DNA from: an uncultured Photobacterium sp.
Lineage (GTDB): Bacteria; Pseudomonadota; Gammaproteobacteria; Enterobacterales; Vibrionaceae
Reading direction: 5' to 3'
Length of the DNA stretch: 55,246 bases
NCBI GenBank assembly: GCA_947039005.1
Contig: CAMQXY010000005.1
Span: forward strand, 1-55,246
Shown piece by piece: positions 1 to 8,496 of this stretch. Within the stretch, counting starts at the first letter, position 1. Every line of letters starts with the position of its first letter. Under the pieces are notes generated by a model. That model ran no database searches. It was given only the letters and a program-made list of their open reading frames with translations, and was not told where the DNA came from. The position numbers were made by a program, and so were the translations under genes.

Positions 1-30
1 AAAAAAATCCCGCTATAAAAAGCGGGATTG
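1..30 (-). terminator. Intrinsic terminator of galU
   Basis: Read on the minus strand, a 9-bp stem (AATCCCGCT pairing with AGCGGGATT) with a 6-nt loop is followed by a run of seven T. It lies just after the galU stop codon, so it very likely ends the galU transcript. Confidence 0.85.
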
Positions 31-47
31 TTTAATGTTTAGTTTAC

Positions 48-914
48 TTACTTCTTGCTAGTTTGTTGCTTAGCTAGTGTAGAAGATTGGTCTTTCTTAT
101 AGATGTTTTCGTAGCAGTAGTTTGTTGCTTCAATGTAGCCATCAACGCTACCACAGTCAAAACGCTTACCTTTAAATTTGAATGCAAGTACACAACCAGA
201 TTGTGCTTGTTTTAGTAGAGCATCAGTGATTTGGATCTCACCGCCTTTACCTGGTTCTGTTTCTTCAATGATATCAAAAATATCAGGCGTTAGAATGTAA
301 CGACCGATAATTGCTAGGTTGCTTGGTGCAGTGCCTGGTTCTGGTTTCTCTACCATGTTATCAACACGGAATAGATCATCACGGATCATTTGACCTGCAA
401 TCACACCGTATTTATGGGTATCTTCTTCTGGTACTTCTTCAACCGCTACGATTGAACAACGGAATTGCTTATAAAGTGCCGCCATTTGAGCTAACACGCC
501 TTGCTCTTCGTTAACACAAAGGTCATCGGCAAGTACCACTGCGAACGGTTCGTTACCTACTAGTTCACGACCCATAAGGATAGCGTGACCTAGGCCTTTC
601 ATTTCACCTTGACGGATGTAAGTGAAGTGAGCTGAGTCAATTACGCGACGGATATCAAACAATAGATCTTCTTTGTTAGTACCACTGATTTGGTGTTCTA
701 GTTCGTAGTTTTTATCAAAGTGATCCATCAGGGTGTTTTTACCACGGCCAGTAACAATACACATACCGTTCATGCCAGCTTGAATTGCTTCCTCAACACC
801 ATATTCAATCAAAGGTTTGTTTACGATTGGCATCATCTCTTTTGGCATTGATTTTGTTGCTGGAAGAAAACGAGTGCCGTAGCCTGCTGCTGGAAATAGA
901 CATTTCTTGATCAT
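48..914 (-). CDS. galU: UTP–glucose-1-phosphate uridylyltransferase
   Basis: This enzyme makes UDP-glucose from UTP and glucose-1-phosphate in the cytoplasm, feeding LPS core, capsule and galactose metabolism. The 288-residue protein has the nucleotidyltransferase signature near the N-terminus (FPAAGYGTRFLP, then K-x-MPKEMMP), the LADD metal and nucleotide site, a VEKP motif and a GGEIQITDAL substrate-binding segment. Length is normal for bacterial GalU. The start is supported by AGGA six bases upstream. It is transcribed away from ssb, alone, and ends at a strong terminator. In Vibrio cholerae galU and ssb flank the regulator gene qstR, which is not here. Confidence 0.97.
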   Translation of the reverse strand: MIKKCLFPAAGYGTRFLPATKSMPKEMMPIVNKPLIEYGVEEAIQAGMNGMCIVTGRGKNTLMDHFDKNYELEHQISGTNKEDLLFDIRRVIDSAHFTYIRQGEMKGLGHAILMGRELVGNEPFAVVLADDLCVNEEQGVLAQMAALYKQFRCSIVAVEEVPEEDTHKYGVIAGQMIRDDLFRVDNMVEKPEPGTAPSNLAIIGRYILTPDIFDIIEETEPGKGGEIQITDALLKQAQSGCVLAFKFKGKRFDCGSVDGYIEATNYCYENIYKKDQSSTLAKQQTSKK

Positions 915-1597
915 AGTGTTTCCTAGATTTTATGTTATTGATTATGTGTTGAGCACAGATTGAAATCTTGCTGCTAATTTCGTTAGTAAGAATTAACAAA
1001 ACAATAATAATTATTGTTTTGTTAACGCTTAACCGATTTGTAATGGTAGAGATTTTAAACAATAAATCAACTTTATATCGTCGAGGTTATCGCAAAAATA
1101 ACAATAACTTAAAGACCTATAATCTTTAATTATTAACTCTAATAATAATTTTTATATTCTTATTGTTTTTTATAACGCTAGCCTGAATAGAATTTAATTT
1201 ATTATCATATAACATTTATTTGTTTTTAATATGTTTACTGTTGTTTCTGATATTTATTATCAATAAATAACCTGTTTATTAAATGATTTTCGCGAATATT
1301 TATATAATAAACATTGATAATATTATGCATATTTTTAAAGTATATATTTTTCAATCATTGAAGTGTCATAAAAATGACAGTTTTAATCCAGTAATGATTA
1401 TTATCTCATTTTTATATAGATAGTGATTATGTTTTCTTGATAAGTGAGTGCTATTTGATATGGATAATTGCGGGTCGTAACTGACTTTGGCGCTATGCCT
1501 TGACCTTGCTGACATGATAAACTGCATGATTGAGTATAAACTTTGACTAAGCGGCTATTAACACCCAATACCGTCGCTATCAGCTTTGGAGTGAACT
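915..1597. other. AT-rich divergent intergenic region galU/ssb
   Basis: This 683-nt gap separates the divergent galU and ssb genes. I find no credible protein gene in it on either strand: the short open frames lack ribosome binding sites and family resemblance. The stretch from about 1100 to 1440 is extremely AT-rich. It holds a 33-bp palindrome (993–1025, listed separately) and a smaller inverted repeat, TGTCAT–4 nt–ATGACA, at 1364–1379. It must contain the promoters of galU and ssb, but I could not place them with confidence. No LexA box is apparent upstream of ssb. Confidence 0.7.
993..1025. repeat. Perfect 15-bp-arm palindrome upstream of galU
   Basis: The arm TTAACAAAACAATAA (993–1007) is followed by a 3-nt spacer and its exact reverse complement (1011–1025). 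The palindrome lies 79–111 nt upstream of the galU start codon, on the template for the galU promoter or 5' untranslated region. It contains few G or C and is not followed by a terminator-like T run on either strand. It could be a dimeric regulator's operator or a transcript hairpin. The structure is seen directly; its role is inferred. Confidence 0.75.
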
Positions 1598-2173
1598 ATG
1601 GCCAGTCGTGGCGTAAATAAAGTTATTCTAATCGGTAACTTAGGAAATGATCCAGAAATTCGTTACATGCCTAGCGGTGGTGCAGTAGCTAACATTACTA
1701 TTGCAACCTCTGAGTCTTGGCGTGATAAAGCTACCGGTGAGCAACGTGAAAAAACGGAATGGCATCGTGTAGCATTGTTTGGGAAATTGGCAGAAGTCGC
1801 TGGTGAGTACCTACGTAAAGGTTCACAAGTGTACATCGAAGGTCAATTACAAACACGTAAGTGGCAAAACCAACAAGGCCAAGATCAATACACTACAGAA
1901 GTGGTTGTTCAAGGTTTTAATGGTGTGATGCAAATGCTAGGTGGCCGTAATGGTGGCCAAAATGCACCTATGGGTGGTCAACAACAGCAGAATCAAGGTA
2001 ACTGGGGTCAGCCTCAACAACCTGCTGCTGCACCACAGCAAAATTATGCACCACAACAGCCTCAGCAGTCACAACAGCAGCATCAGCCAGCACCGCAGCA
2101 GTCTGCTCCACAGCAGCCACAGCAGCAATATAATGAGCCGCCAATGGATTTTGACGACGATATTCCATTCTAG
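1598..2173 (+). CDS. ssb: Single-stranded DNA-binding protein
   Basis: SSB coats single-stranded DNA during replication, recombination and repair and recruits partner proteins through its C-terminal tip. The N-terminal OB-fold (about residues 1–112, beginning [16 protein letters not shown]) is close to E. coli SSB. It is followed by a Gln/Pro/Gly-rich disordered linker and the acidic tail ending MDFDDDIPF. At 191 residues it is slightly longer than the E. coli protein because of the Q-rich linker. GGAG seven bases upstream supports the start. It is monocistronic, ending at a strong terminator. Confidence 0.98.
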   Translation: MASRGVNKVILIGNLGNDPEIRYMPSGGAVANITIATSESWRDKATGEQREKTEWHRVALFGKLAEVAGEYLRKGSQVYIEGQLQTRKWQNQQGQDQYTTEVVVQGFNGVMQMLGGRNGGQNAPMGGQQQQNQGNWGQPQQPAAAPQQNYAPQQPQQSQQQHQPAPQQSAPQQPQQQYNEPPMDFDDDIPF

Positions 2174-2220
2174 GACTACCTAAATAATAAGCGGTTATAT
2201 TTAGCTTACTCATATTTATT

Positions 2221-2246
2221 AACCCAGCATTATTGCTGGGTTTTTT
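2221..2246 (+). terminator. Intrinsic terminator of ssb
   Basis: AACCCAGCA, a TTAT loop and TGCTGGGTT form a 9-bp stem running into six T, 48 nt after the ssb stop codon. Confidence 0.92.
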
Positions 2247-2330
2247 AATATTAATAATATTGTTTAAGTATCAAAAATATCAGACCTACGCTAAACTATT
2301 ATTCCTATCATTATTTATCTTATTATATTT

Positions 2331-3794
2331 ATGAAACGTTTAGATGTCGTTATTACATTATTATTATCTTTATTACTCACTATAGGTGTTGGGTGCGAAG
2401 AACAAATAATAACAGTGAGTGGATGCTTGTTTTTAGCATTGATTTTTTTGTCATCTAAACGTTGGTTTAAATGGTTATTTATATTTCCGGTTGGGTTGGT
2501 GTCGGTATTGTACTTTCAGTCTGGTTATATTTATGGGCATCCAAATATAGGTATTGTTGCATCATTACTTGAAACCAATAAACGTGAAAGTATTGAATTT
2601 TTATTAGCGGTCCCTGTAAAGGTGTGGTTATTAAATGCTATTTTATTCATTATGTTTATTTATTATTTAATACGAGTTCAGTTTGTATTTAAATGGGAAA
2701 AGACTGCATTTTTATTCGGGGGTGTTTGTTTTTATTTTTCATCTTTAAGTTTATTTATAGTCCATTGTTATACCAGTACTGAACACTACATCATTCAAAT
2801 GAACGCCCTAGAAAAGAGTATTCATCAATCAGCCAACTGGACTATTTTAAAGGCTAAACCAAAGTATAAAAACTATGTCTTAATCGTTGGCGAAAGCATG
2901 CGTAAAGACTATATGTCAGCTTATGGTTATCCAATTGATACCACGCCTTTCTTAGCTAAAACACCAGCAATATTGGTTAATGGTTATTTGTCGACAGCTT
3001 CCCATACCGCAGTGTCATTACCTAGAACGCTAGGTATGAGTCACGGCTTAGATTTAGATCCAGTTAATAATATTATCACTTTAGCCAACGCGGCTAAGAT
3101 GAAAACAATATGGCTATCAAATCAAGGGTTTATTGGTAAGTATGATACTGCTGTTTCAGCCATCGCGGTGCATGCTTCAGAAAAACAATTTTTGAAAAAA
3201 GGCAATTTTCTTAGTAATAATACCAGTGATTATGCATTATTACCGTTATTTAAACAGGCTTTAGATCAGCCTTATAATGGTTCTAAATTAATTGTGTTGC
3301 ATATTATGGGATCTCATGAGAATTTTTGTGATCGGATTAAAAAAGATATTTATGGTTTAAAAGATAAAGATTTATCCTGTTATTTATCCACTTATAATCA
3401 AACAGACGATATTATTAAAACGGTTGTTAATGATTTAAAAGCCACCAAAGACAGTTATTCATTATTTTATTTTTCAGATCATGGGCTTGATAATGTTAGT
3501 CGCGTTAAAGGACAAACAGAATTAGTGCATGGTGATTTATATAAACAAAATTATGAAGTACCGCTGATTGAAATATCCAGTGATATTAAGCAGCATATTC
3601 AGTTGAACAAAAAAATCAGTGCGTTTAATTTTATGTCTATTTTTTCCAATTGGATCGGGGTTAAGACGACCCAACTGCCAGCATTCAATGTTTATCAAGC
3701 TCCTCAAGTGAAAAGCATTCAAGTATTAAGCGGTAATCAAATGGTGCCTTTTAGCAGTTTGAAAAATGATCCTGATGAAATAATTAAATATTAA
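2331..3794 (+). CDS. Phosphoethanolamine transferase, alkaline phosphatase superfamily
   Basis: This inner-membrane enzyme is predicted to move phosphoethanolamine from phosphatidylethanolamine onto an envelope glycolipid such as lipid A or LPS core. About five hydrophobic helices fill residues 1–145, followed by a periplasmic catalytic domain. Family active-site residues are visible: Glu188 in VGES, the nucleophile Thr226 in HTAVSLP, the LHIMGSH histidine, Asp383–His384 in SDHG, and a later VHGD histidine. The cysteines that flank the nucleophile in MCR/EptA enzymes are missing, so this is closer to the CptA/EptB style; which acceptor it uses cannot be told. No clear Shine–Dalgarno sequence precedes the start. 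Very AT-rich, it sits alone between ssb and csrD, which are adjacent in V. cholerae, suggesting insertion. Confidence 0.85.
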   Translation: MKRLDVVITLLLSLLLTIGVGCEEQIITVSGCLFLALIFLSSKRWFKWLFIFPVGLVSVLYFQSGYIYGHPNIGIVASLLETNKRESIEFLLAVPVKVWLLNAILFIMFIYYLIRVQFVFKWEKTAFLFGGVCFYFSSLSLFIVHCYTSTEHYIIQMNALEKSIHQSANWTILKAKPKYKNYVLIVGESMRKDYMSAYGYPIDTTPFLAKTPAILVNGYLSTASHTAVSLPRTLGMSHGLDLDPVNNIITLANAAKMKTIWLSNQGFIGKYDTAVSAIAVHASEKQFLKKGNFLSNNTSDYALLPLFKQALDQPYNGSKLIVLHIMGSHENFCDRIKKDIYGLKDKDLSCYLSTYNQTDDIIKTVVNDLKATKDSYSLFYFSDHGLDNVSRVKGQTELVHGDLYKQNYEVPLIEISSDIKQHIQLNKKISAFNFMSIFSNWIGVKTTQLPAFNVYQAPQVKSIQVLSGNQMVPFSSLKNDPDEIIKY

Positions 3795-3861
3795 GAGCGG
3801 TAATAAGCGTATTTGTTTCTGCACTATTTTGTTACTTATTATAGATAATAAAGCTATTACT

Positions 3862-3891
3862 TTGATTAAATAATCGATTAACTGGTCTAAT
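3862..3891 (+). promoter_or_regulatory. Probable sigma-70 promoter of the csrD unit
   Basis: TTGATT (3862–3867) and TCTAAT (3886–3891) are separated by 18 bp and match the consensus at 4/6 and 5/6 positions. Transcription would begin near 3898, just ahead of the small leader frame at 3917. Confidence 0.5.
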
Positions 3892-3916
3892 GTAGAGTAT
3901 GCTGGAGGAGGAGAAA

Positions 3917-3970
3917 ATGATTAAAATCGTTTGTGTTTACCTCATAATATTAATGGCATATGTAAAGTAA
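3917..3970 (+). CDS. Putative 17-residue leader peptide of csrD
   Basis: The frame encodes MIKIVCVYLIILMAYVK, a hydrophobic peptide with a lysine at each end, which could span or insert into the membrane. Its ATG is preceded five bases upstream by a near-ideal AGGAGG (3906–3911), by far the strongest ribosome binding site in this part of the window. Its stop codon overlaps TAAGGA, the apparent ribosome binding site of csrD, seven bases before the csrD start. Such an arrangement fits translational coupling or a leader peptide. I recognise no homologue, and expression is inferred only from the ribosome binding site and position. Confidence 0.45.
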   Translation: MIKIVCVYLIILMAYVK

Positions 3971-3977
3971 GGATGCT

Positions 3978-5912
3978 ATGAGAAAAGCCTCAAGGATGAA
4001 GTTAACAAATCGCTTAGTTGCCTTTGTTACCATGATCGTGATTTGTGCGATCTTAGTGATTTTTATTGGTGGTGCATTGAGTTTTCGTAAACTCGGTCAA
4101 GATTCATTAGTGCATTATCTTGATGGTGTTGTAAGGGTTATTGATCAAGAACTCTCTGAGCCCCAAGGACCACAGGCATTATCTCGTTGGCTGCCGACGT
4201 TACTCAAAGCGAGTAATGTGGTGACGTTAACGATTAATAATGGTGATACGCAACTATTTGGTTTTAAAGGTAATCAAATCGTTCCTGATCCTAATGTTAT
4301 CTATCATCATCAATATTCATTGCCGTTACATTCGGGCTACCAAGTAACGATTGCAGCGATTCCTCTCTATAGTGAATTTACCTACTCTCTCGGCGCGATG
4401 TCCTCAATTACATTGGCGATGTTAATTGTCATTCTCGGTTTAATCCAAGGTGTTCATTGGTTACGTACGCAGTTATATGGCTCAGAGCTATTAGAAGAAC
4501 GTGGTCGAATGATTTTAGCCGGTCGGGTTGAACAATATGCTGAAGGTAATGATTATGAATGGCCAGCAACGGCGAGCTTAGCCCTTGATCAATTGATTGG
4601 CGAATTGAAAGACGCCCGTCAAGAACGCAGTCGTTTTGATACTTTTATTCGTACTCACACTTTTTTAGATCAATTAACTGGTACGGCTAATCGGGTGTTA
4701 TTTGACAGTCGATTGCAGTCAATGGTGCAAGATCAAGATAGCCATGGCGCGGTTATTTTATTGCGTTTAAGTGATTGGGATGAATTATGCTCAGAGCAAG
4801 GGAAAGTCATTGCTGATGAGCTGCTACAAGAAATAAGCGTTATTTTATCTAATTTTATTCAACGCTTTCCCGATACAGTATTAGCCCGTTATTTTGATGC
4901 TGAATTTGCGATTCTTATTCCACAGCAACCTGCCAAAGAAATTAAACTATTTACCCATCAATTATTGAATGCGATTGAGCGTTTATCACCGCCCTCACCG
5001 ATGGAGAAAGATAATTGGTGCCATATTGGAGTGACGTATTTTCATGGTGGTGATCGCCGTGGACGCATTATGGATGAGGTCGATACTGCTTTACGTAGTT
5101 CGCAATTACAAGGTGCAAATAGTTGGAATAGTTTTAACAAAGATCATCAGTGGGATAAATCACGAGGCAATGTGCGTTGGCGAACTTTGCTTGATAAAAC
5201 CCTTACCCATGGAGGACCGTTGCTATACCAGCAATCGATTATTATGGCGGCGGATGAACAGGTTATGAGTCATGCTTTATTGGCTCGAATTAAAGATGAT
5301 AATGGTGACATTATTAAAGCCTCGCATTTTATGTCAGCGGTGGAGCAGGTCGGTTATTCGGTACGTTTTGATCGCGCTGTTATTCGCCAAACCTTAATGT
5401 TGCTTAAGCAGCAATCGGCAGATAATAGTTATGCCGTTAATGTGACGATCATAAGTTTACGCGATAAAAAATTCGTTAAATGGCTTCGTGATGAACTATT
5501 GCAATTACCACGCCCCGTACTCAATCGGTTGTTATTTGAAGTATCAGAAAGCATGTTAGTTAAGCATCTTGATGCGATACGACCTGTATTAAGAGTATTA
5601 ACCGGTCTTGGTTGTAAATTAGTGGTTTCACAAGCGGGAAGAACCATAGTTAGTACTTACTATATTAAAGATGTTAAAGCCGATTATATTAAATTACACC
5701 GTGGCTTAGTCCGTGATATTCATCTGCGGCAAGAGAATCAATTATTTGTGAGAAGTATGCTTGGCGCGTGTGAAAATAGCGACGCCAAAGTGATTGCCGT
5801 AGGTGTTGAAACAAAGAAAGAATGGCGAGTATTACAACAGCTCGGTGTAGTCGGTGCGCAGGGGCGTTTTTTTGCGGCGGAGCAGCATATAGCCGTGAAC
5901 TATAATTCCTAA
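3978..5912 (+). CDS. csrD: RNase E specificity factor CsrD (MshH)
   Basis: CsrD controls decay of the CsrB-type small RNAs that sequester the global regulator CsrA; in Vibrio the same gene is called mshH. The 644-residue protein has two membrane helices (about residues 10–32 and 135–157) enclosing a periplasmic segment, then a coiled region, a GGDEF-like domain and an EAL-like domain. Both are degenerate: the GGDEF loop reads RYFDAEF (304–310) and the EAL position reads HAL (432–434), so no cyclic-di-GMP synthesis or hydrolysis is expected. TAAGGA overlaps the stop of the upstream leader frame. It precedes the msh pilus genes in the same direction, as in Vibrio. Confidence 0.95.
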   Translation: MRKASRMKLTNRLVAFVTMIVICAILVIFIGGALSFRKLGQDSLVHYLDGVVRVIDQELSEPQGPQALSRWLPTLLKASNVVTLTINNGDTQLFGFKGNQIVPDPNVIYHHQYSLPLHSGYQVTIAAIPLYSEFTYSLGAMSSITLAMLIVILGLIQGVHWLRTQLYGSELLEERGRMILAGRVEQYAEGNDYEWPATASLALDQLIGELKDARQERSRFDTFIRTHTFLDQLTGTANRVLFDSRLQSMVQDQDSHGAVILLRLSDWDELCSEQGKVIADELLQEISVILSNFIQRFPDTVLARYFDAEFAILIPQQPAKEIKLFTHQLLNAIERLSPPSPMEKDNWCHIGVTYFHGGDRRGRIMDEVDTALRSSQLQGANSWNSFNKDHQWDKSRGNVRWRTLLDKTLTHGGPLLYQQSIIMAADEQVMSHALLARIKDDNGDIIKASHFMSAVEQVGYSVRFDRAVIRQTLMLLKQQSADNSYAVNVTIISLRDKKFVKWLRDELLQLPRPVLNRLLFEVSESMLVKHLDAIRPVLRVLTGLGCKLVVSQAGRTIVSTYYIKDVKADYIKLHRGLVRDIHLRQENQLFVRSMLGACENSDAKVIAVGVETKKEWRVLQQLGVVGAQGRFFAAEQHIAVNYNS

Positions 5913-6058
5913 TAAGGATGAAGGTTGATGCATTAATGTGAAACATGTCATTTAAAGTGATATAGATCTGACATTTAATACATTAAGATTGTGAAGTAAT
6001 GACTCTTTACCTAAAGTGCGGGGGGTTATTTTGCTTTAACTTTCGGCTGACTTTTATC

Positions 6059-7528
6059 ATGTTCAAGCGCTTACTTTCTCCACTTTTTTCAGGTAAAACC
6101 CCCTCATTAAATACTGCTATCGCTCTATTTTCTGACGCAGTCTTTTTAGTTGCGGATAATAAAGCTGATGTCATCGTTGATTCAGTGTCAATTACATCGA
6201 TAACTGAGTGGCAGAGTGTTATTGAGATGTTGATCACTAAGCATCAATTGGGTGGTAGCCAAATCGCAATCGTTTTAGGTCTGGGATTATACCAAAGTTT
6301 ATTGATTGATAATCCAGACTTGAACGCTGATGAGTTAGCGCTTGCATTGCCTTATTTAGTGAAAGATTTAGTTAATGAATCGCCGGAAGATATCGTTGCT
6401 GATGGGTTTGGCTGTTTACATAACGATCGGATGCAAGTCTTTGTTAGCACCCGTCAGCAAATGAATAAGATTGTCTTAGCATGTCGAACGGCAGGCTGCA
6501 CTGTTGGTTATATAACGGTTGAAAGTGTAGTTTGGGGCGAATTTACAGCTGAAAATCGCAGTCAATTAGTCGTTCATCGTTATGGTAATGGTAATTTACA
6601 ATTAACCGCATTTAGTCAGCATAAACTCTTTTTTCAACGTCAACTACGAGGGTTTGATGTCCCTTTAGTTTCAGAACCAAGTTCTGATATTCAGGCATTA
6701 CAGCTTGATAGTTTAGCGTTAGAACTCCAGCGTTCATTGGATTTTCTGAGTGCGCAATTACGTGATAATCCAATCAGTCAGCTATTAATTAGTTGTGATA
6801 ATGACAATAATCAACAATTAGCATTGGCATTAAGCACTCGCTTAAATGTGACGGTCAAAGCAGTTCAATCGCCATTGTTATTATTAACCTCAACGGGAAC
6901 GCGTGTTGCTTGGGCTGGGCTTAAGCAAGGATTTTCGCCTGTAATTAATTTCTACTCACCACATCTGCAACCCAAACGACAATGGCTAAGCCTTAATAAA
7001 ATGGTCGCGAGTTGGCTAGCATTAGTGGTATTAATTGGCGTAATAAGTGGTATTTATTCCTTTAAATCACGTCAGTTAATCCCTGAATTAGTGACCAATA
7101 AAGCACAATTAACTACCGCACAAAGCCAATTAACGCTGACTCAAAAACAATTATTACTCCATATTGTTAGTCCGATAAAACAACAGCGTGTCAGTGCATT
7201 AGAACAAGAAATTATCGCGAAACAATCAACATTAGAAGCTGTTGCTAATCATGATGCAAGTTTAATGGTTGGCTATGGTCAAGTATTAACACAACTTGCT
7301 ACTGCTGCCTCAAACAATATTGCTATTGAACGTATTTCAATTTCAGGTAATGCCATTGATCTTAATGGTGTTGCTCGTACTCCAGATGCGGTACCAAGTT
7401 GGTTAGGTACCTTTAATCGTTATTCCACCTTAGCTCAACGGCGATTTCAGTTACTTAATATCGGTCGAGATGGTAGCAATCAAATTACTTTCACATTGCA
7501 AGCTCAACGTATGCAAGAGGCAAATTAA
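6059..7528 (+). CDS. mshI: MSHA pilus biogenesis protein MshI
   Basis: MshI belongs to the inner-membrane assembly platform of the mannose-sensitive haemagglutinin type IV pilus. The first part (to about residue 310) resembles the actin-like PilM fold; a membrane helix follows (about 322–340, SWLALVVLIGVISGIYSF), then a coiled, PilN-like periplasmic part. It therefore appears to be a PilM–PilN fusion, as in other MshI. I prefer the ATG at 6059 (MFKRLLSP), giving 489 residues. An in-frame ATG at 5999 would add 20 Cys/Phe-rich residues that look unlike the family. Neither has a strong ribosome binding site. mshJ overlaps its stop by one base. Confidence 0.9.
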   Translation: MFKRLLSPLFSGKTPSLNTAIALFSDAVFLVADNKADVIVDSVSITSITEWQSVIEMLITKHQLGGSQIAIVLGLGLYQSLLIDNPDLNADELALALPYLVKDLVNESPEDIVADGFGCLHNDRMQVFVSTRQQMNKIVLACRTAGCTVGYITVESVVWGEFTAENRSQLVVHRYGNGNLQLTAFSQHKLFFQRQLRGFDVPLVSEPSSDIQALQLDSLALELQRSLDFLSAQLRDNPISQLLISCDNDNNQQLALALSTRLNVTVKAVQSPLLLLTSTGTRVAWAGLKQGFSPVINFYSPHLQPKRQWLSLNKMVASWLALVVLIGVISGIYSFKSRQLIPELVTNKAQLTTAQSQLTLTQKQLLLHIVSPIKQQRVSALEQEIIAKQSTLEAVANHDASLMVGYGQVLTQLATAASNNIAIERISISGNAIDLNGVARTPDAVPSWLGTFNRYSTLAQRRFQLLNIGRDGSNQITFTLQAQRMQEAN

Positions 7529-8166
7529 TGAAGATAACGTGGGGTGAATGCCAACAAAAATTTACTAGTTTGTCAGCACGTGAGCAATGGTTGATTACTG
7601 TTTCAGGTTGGATTGCAATTGGCTTTATTGGGGTGTTTATGGTGTTAGAACCACAATGGTTACACTTAAAAAGCCAAACTAATAGCGTGCAGGTGATGAA
7701 TAATGACGTGGTAGCAACCCGTAATAAAATCACCGTGTTGCAACGTCAATTAGTTCAAGATCCTAATAAAGAAATTGAAACTAAAATAGTTCAGTTGAGC
7801 GAGAAAAACACCCAGTTAGTGCAACAGTTACAACAAAAAATAGGCCGTTTAATTTCGCCTGCACAAATGCCACATATTCTTGAGCAAGTATTGCGCCACA
7901 GTAAAGCATTGCGCTTACAAAGTATTGTGTCGTTGCCCGCAGCTCAACTAATGAGTGGCAATGAACAAGGCTATTATATTCATCCAGTACGGATGATATT
8001 TGAAGGTCAATATTTTGATGTTATTCGTTATTTAACTCAGCTTGAGGCGTTACCTGTGAATTATTATTGGCGTAATTTGAACTATCAAGTCATGCAATAT
8101 CCATGGGCAAAAATTGAGCTTGAGCTGTATACATTAGGTGAAAGTAAGGATTTTATTGGTGGTTAA
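7528..8166 (+). CDS. mshJ: MSHA pilus biogenesis protein MshJ
   Basis: A 212-residue bitopic membrane protein with a PilO-like layout: a short cytoplasmic N-terminus, one membrane helix (about residues 24–42, WLITVSGWIAIGFIGVFMVL), a coiled-coil stretch (about 55–110) and a small periplasmic domain. It should pair with the PilN-like part of MshI in the pilus alignment platform. Its start codon shares a base with the mshI stop (TAATG), indicating coupled translation. The family assignment rests on topology, length and position. Confidence 0.9.
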   Translation: MKITWGECQQKFTSLSAREQWLITVSGWIAIGFIGVFMVLEPQWLHLKSQTNSVQVMNNDVVATRNKITVLQRQLVQDPNKEIETKIVQLSEKNTQLVQQLQQKIGRLISPAQMPHILEQVLRHSKALRLQSIVSLPAAQLMSGNEQGYYIHPVRMIFEGQYFDVIRYLTQLEALPVNYYWRNLNYQVMQYPWAKIELELYTLGESKDFIGG

Positions 8167-8482
8167 ATATATTGTGGCAGGATTTGCGATTAGCAGTTTA
8201 TTTCATGCTGTAAATGTACAGGCACAACAAGATCCTACCGCGCCGTTAGGATGGCAAAAAAAAATATCACCAACGAGAATTTCAGCACCAACGTTACCGC
8301 AGTTACAGAGTGTTATTTGTGAACAGTCCCGCTGTCGTGCCACTTTAAACGGCCAAACATTAATGGTTGGTCGTTATATAAAAGGTTATAGAGTCAGTCA
8401 GATTAATGACAGCTCAGTAATATTAACGCGCAATCAAAAACAGTGGCAATTGTCACTATTTACCGCAGATATTAAGCAGTGA
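8159..8482 (+). CDS. mshK: MSHA pilus biogenesis protein MshK
   Basis: A small exported protein, likely PilP-like, linking the inner-membrane platform to the secretin MshL. I choose the GTG at 8159: TAAGGA lies eight bases upstream, and the product (107 residues) starts with a clean signal peptide ending VQA before QQDPTAPLGW, a sequence typical of MshK. A longer frame from GTG 8138 is possible but has a poorer signal peptide. Two cysteines (CEQSRC) may form a disulfide. It overlaps the end of mshJ by 8 nt and ends 14 nt before the preferred mshL start. Confidence 0.88.
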   Translation: MVKYIVAGFAISSLFHAVNVQAQQDPTAPLGWQKKISPTRISAPTLPQLQSVICEQSRCRATLNGQTLMVGRYIKGYRVSQINDSSVILTRNQKQWQLSLFTADIKQ

Positions 8483-8496
8483 AGGGTCGTAAAAAT

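Noticed and set aside
805..1062. Minus-strand frame across the galU start
   Set aside because: It runs in another frame over the start of galU and into AT-rich DNA; no family resemblance.
1440..1597. LexA-type SOS box upstream of ssb
   Set aside because: No CTGT–N8–ACAG match was found; the nearest sequence around CTGCATGATTGAG fails the second half-site.
1941..2213. Frames overlapping the Gln-rich part of ssb on both strands
   Set aside because: They are by-products of the CAG/CAA-rich linker of ssb; composition is low complexity and there is no ribosome binding site.
5429..5946. Antisense frames in the 3' part of csrD
   Set aside because: Compositional shadows of a conserved coding gene, without translation signals.
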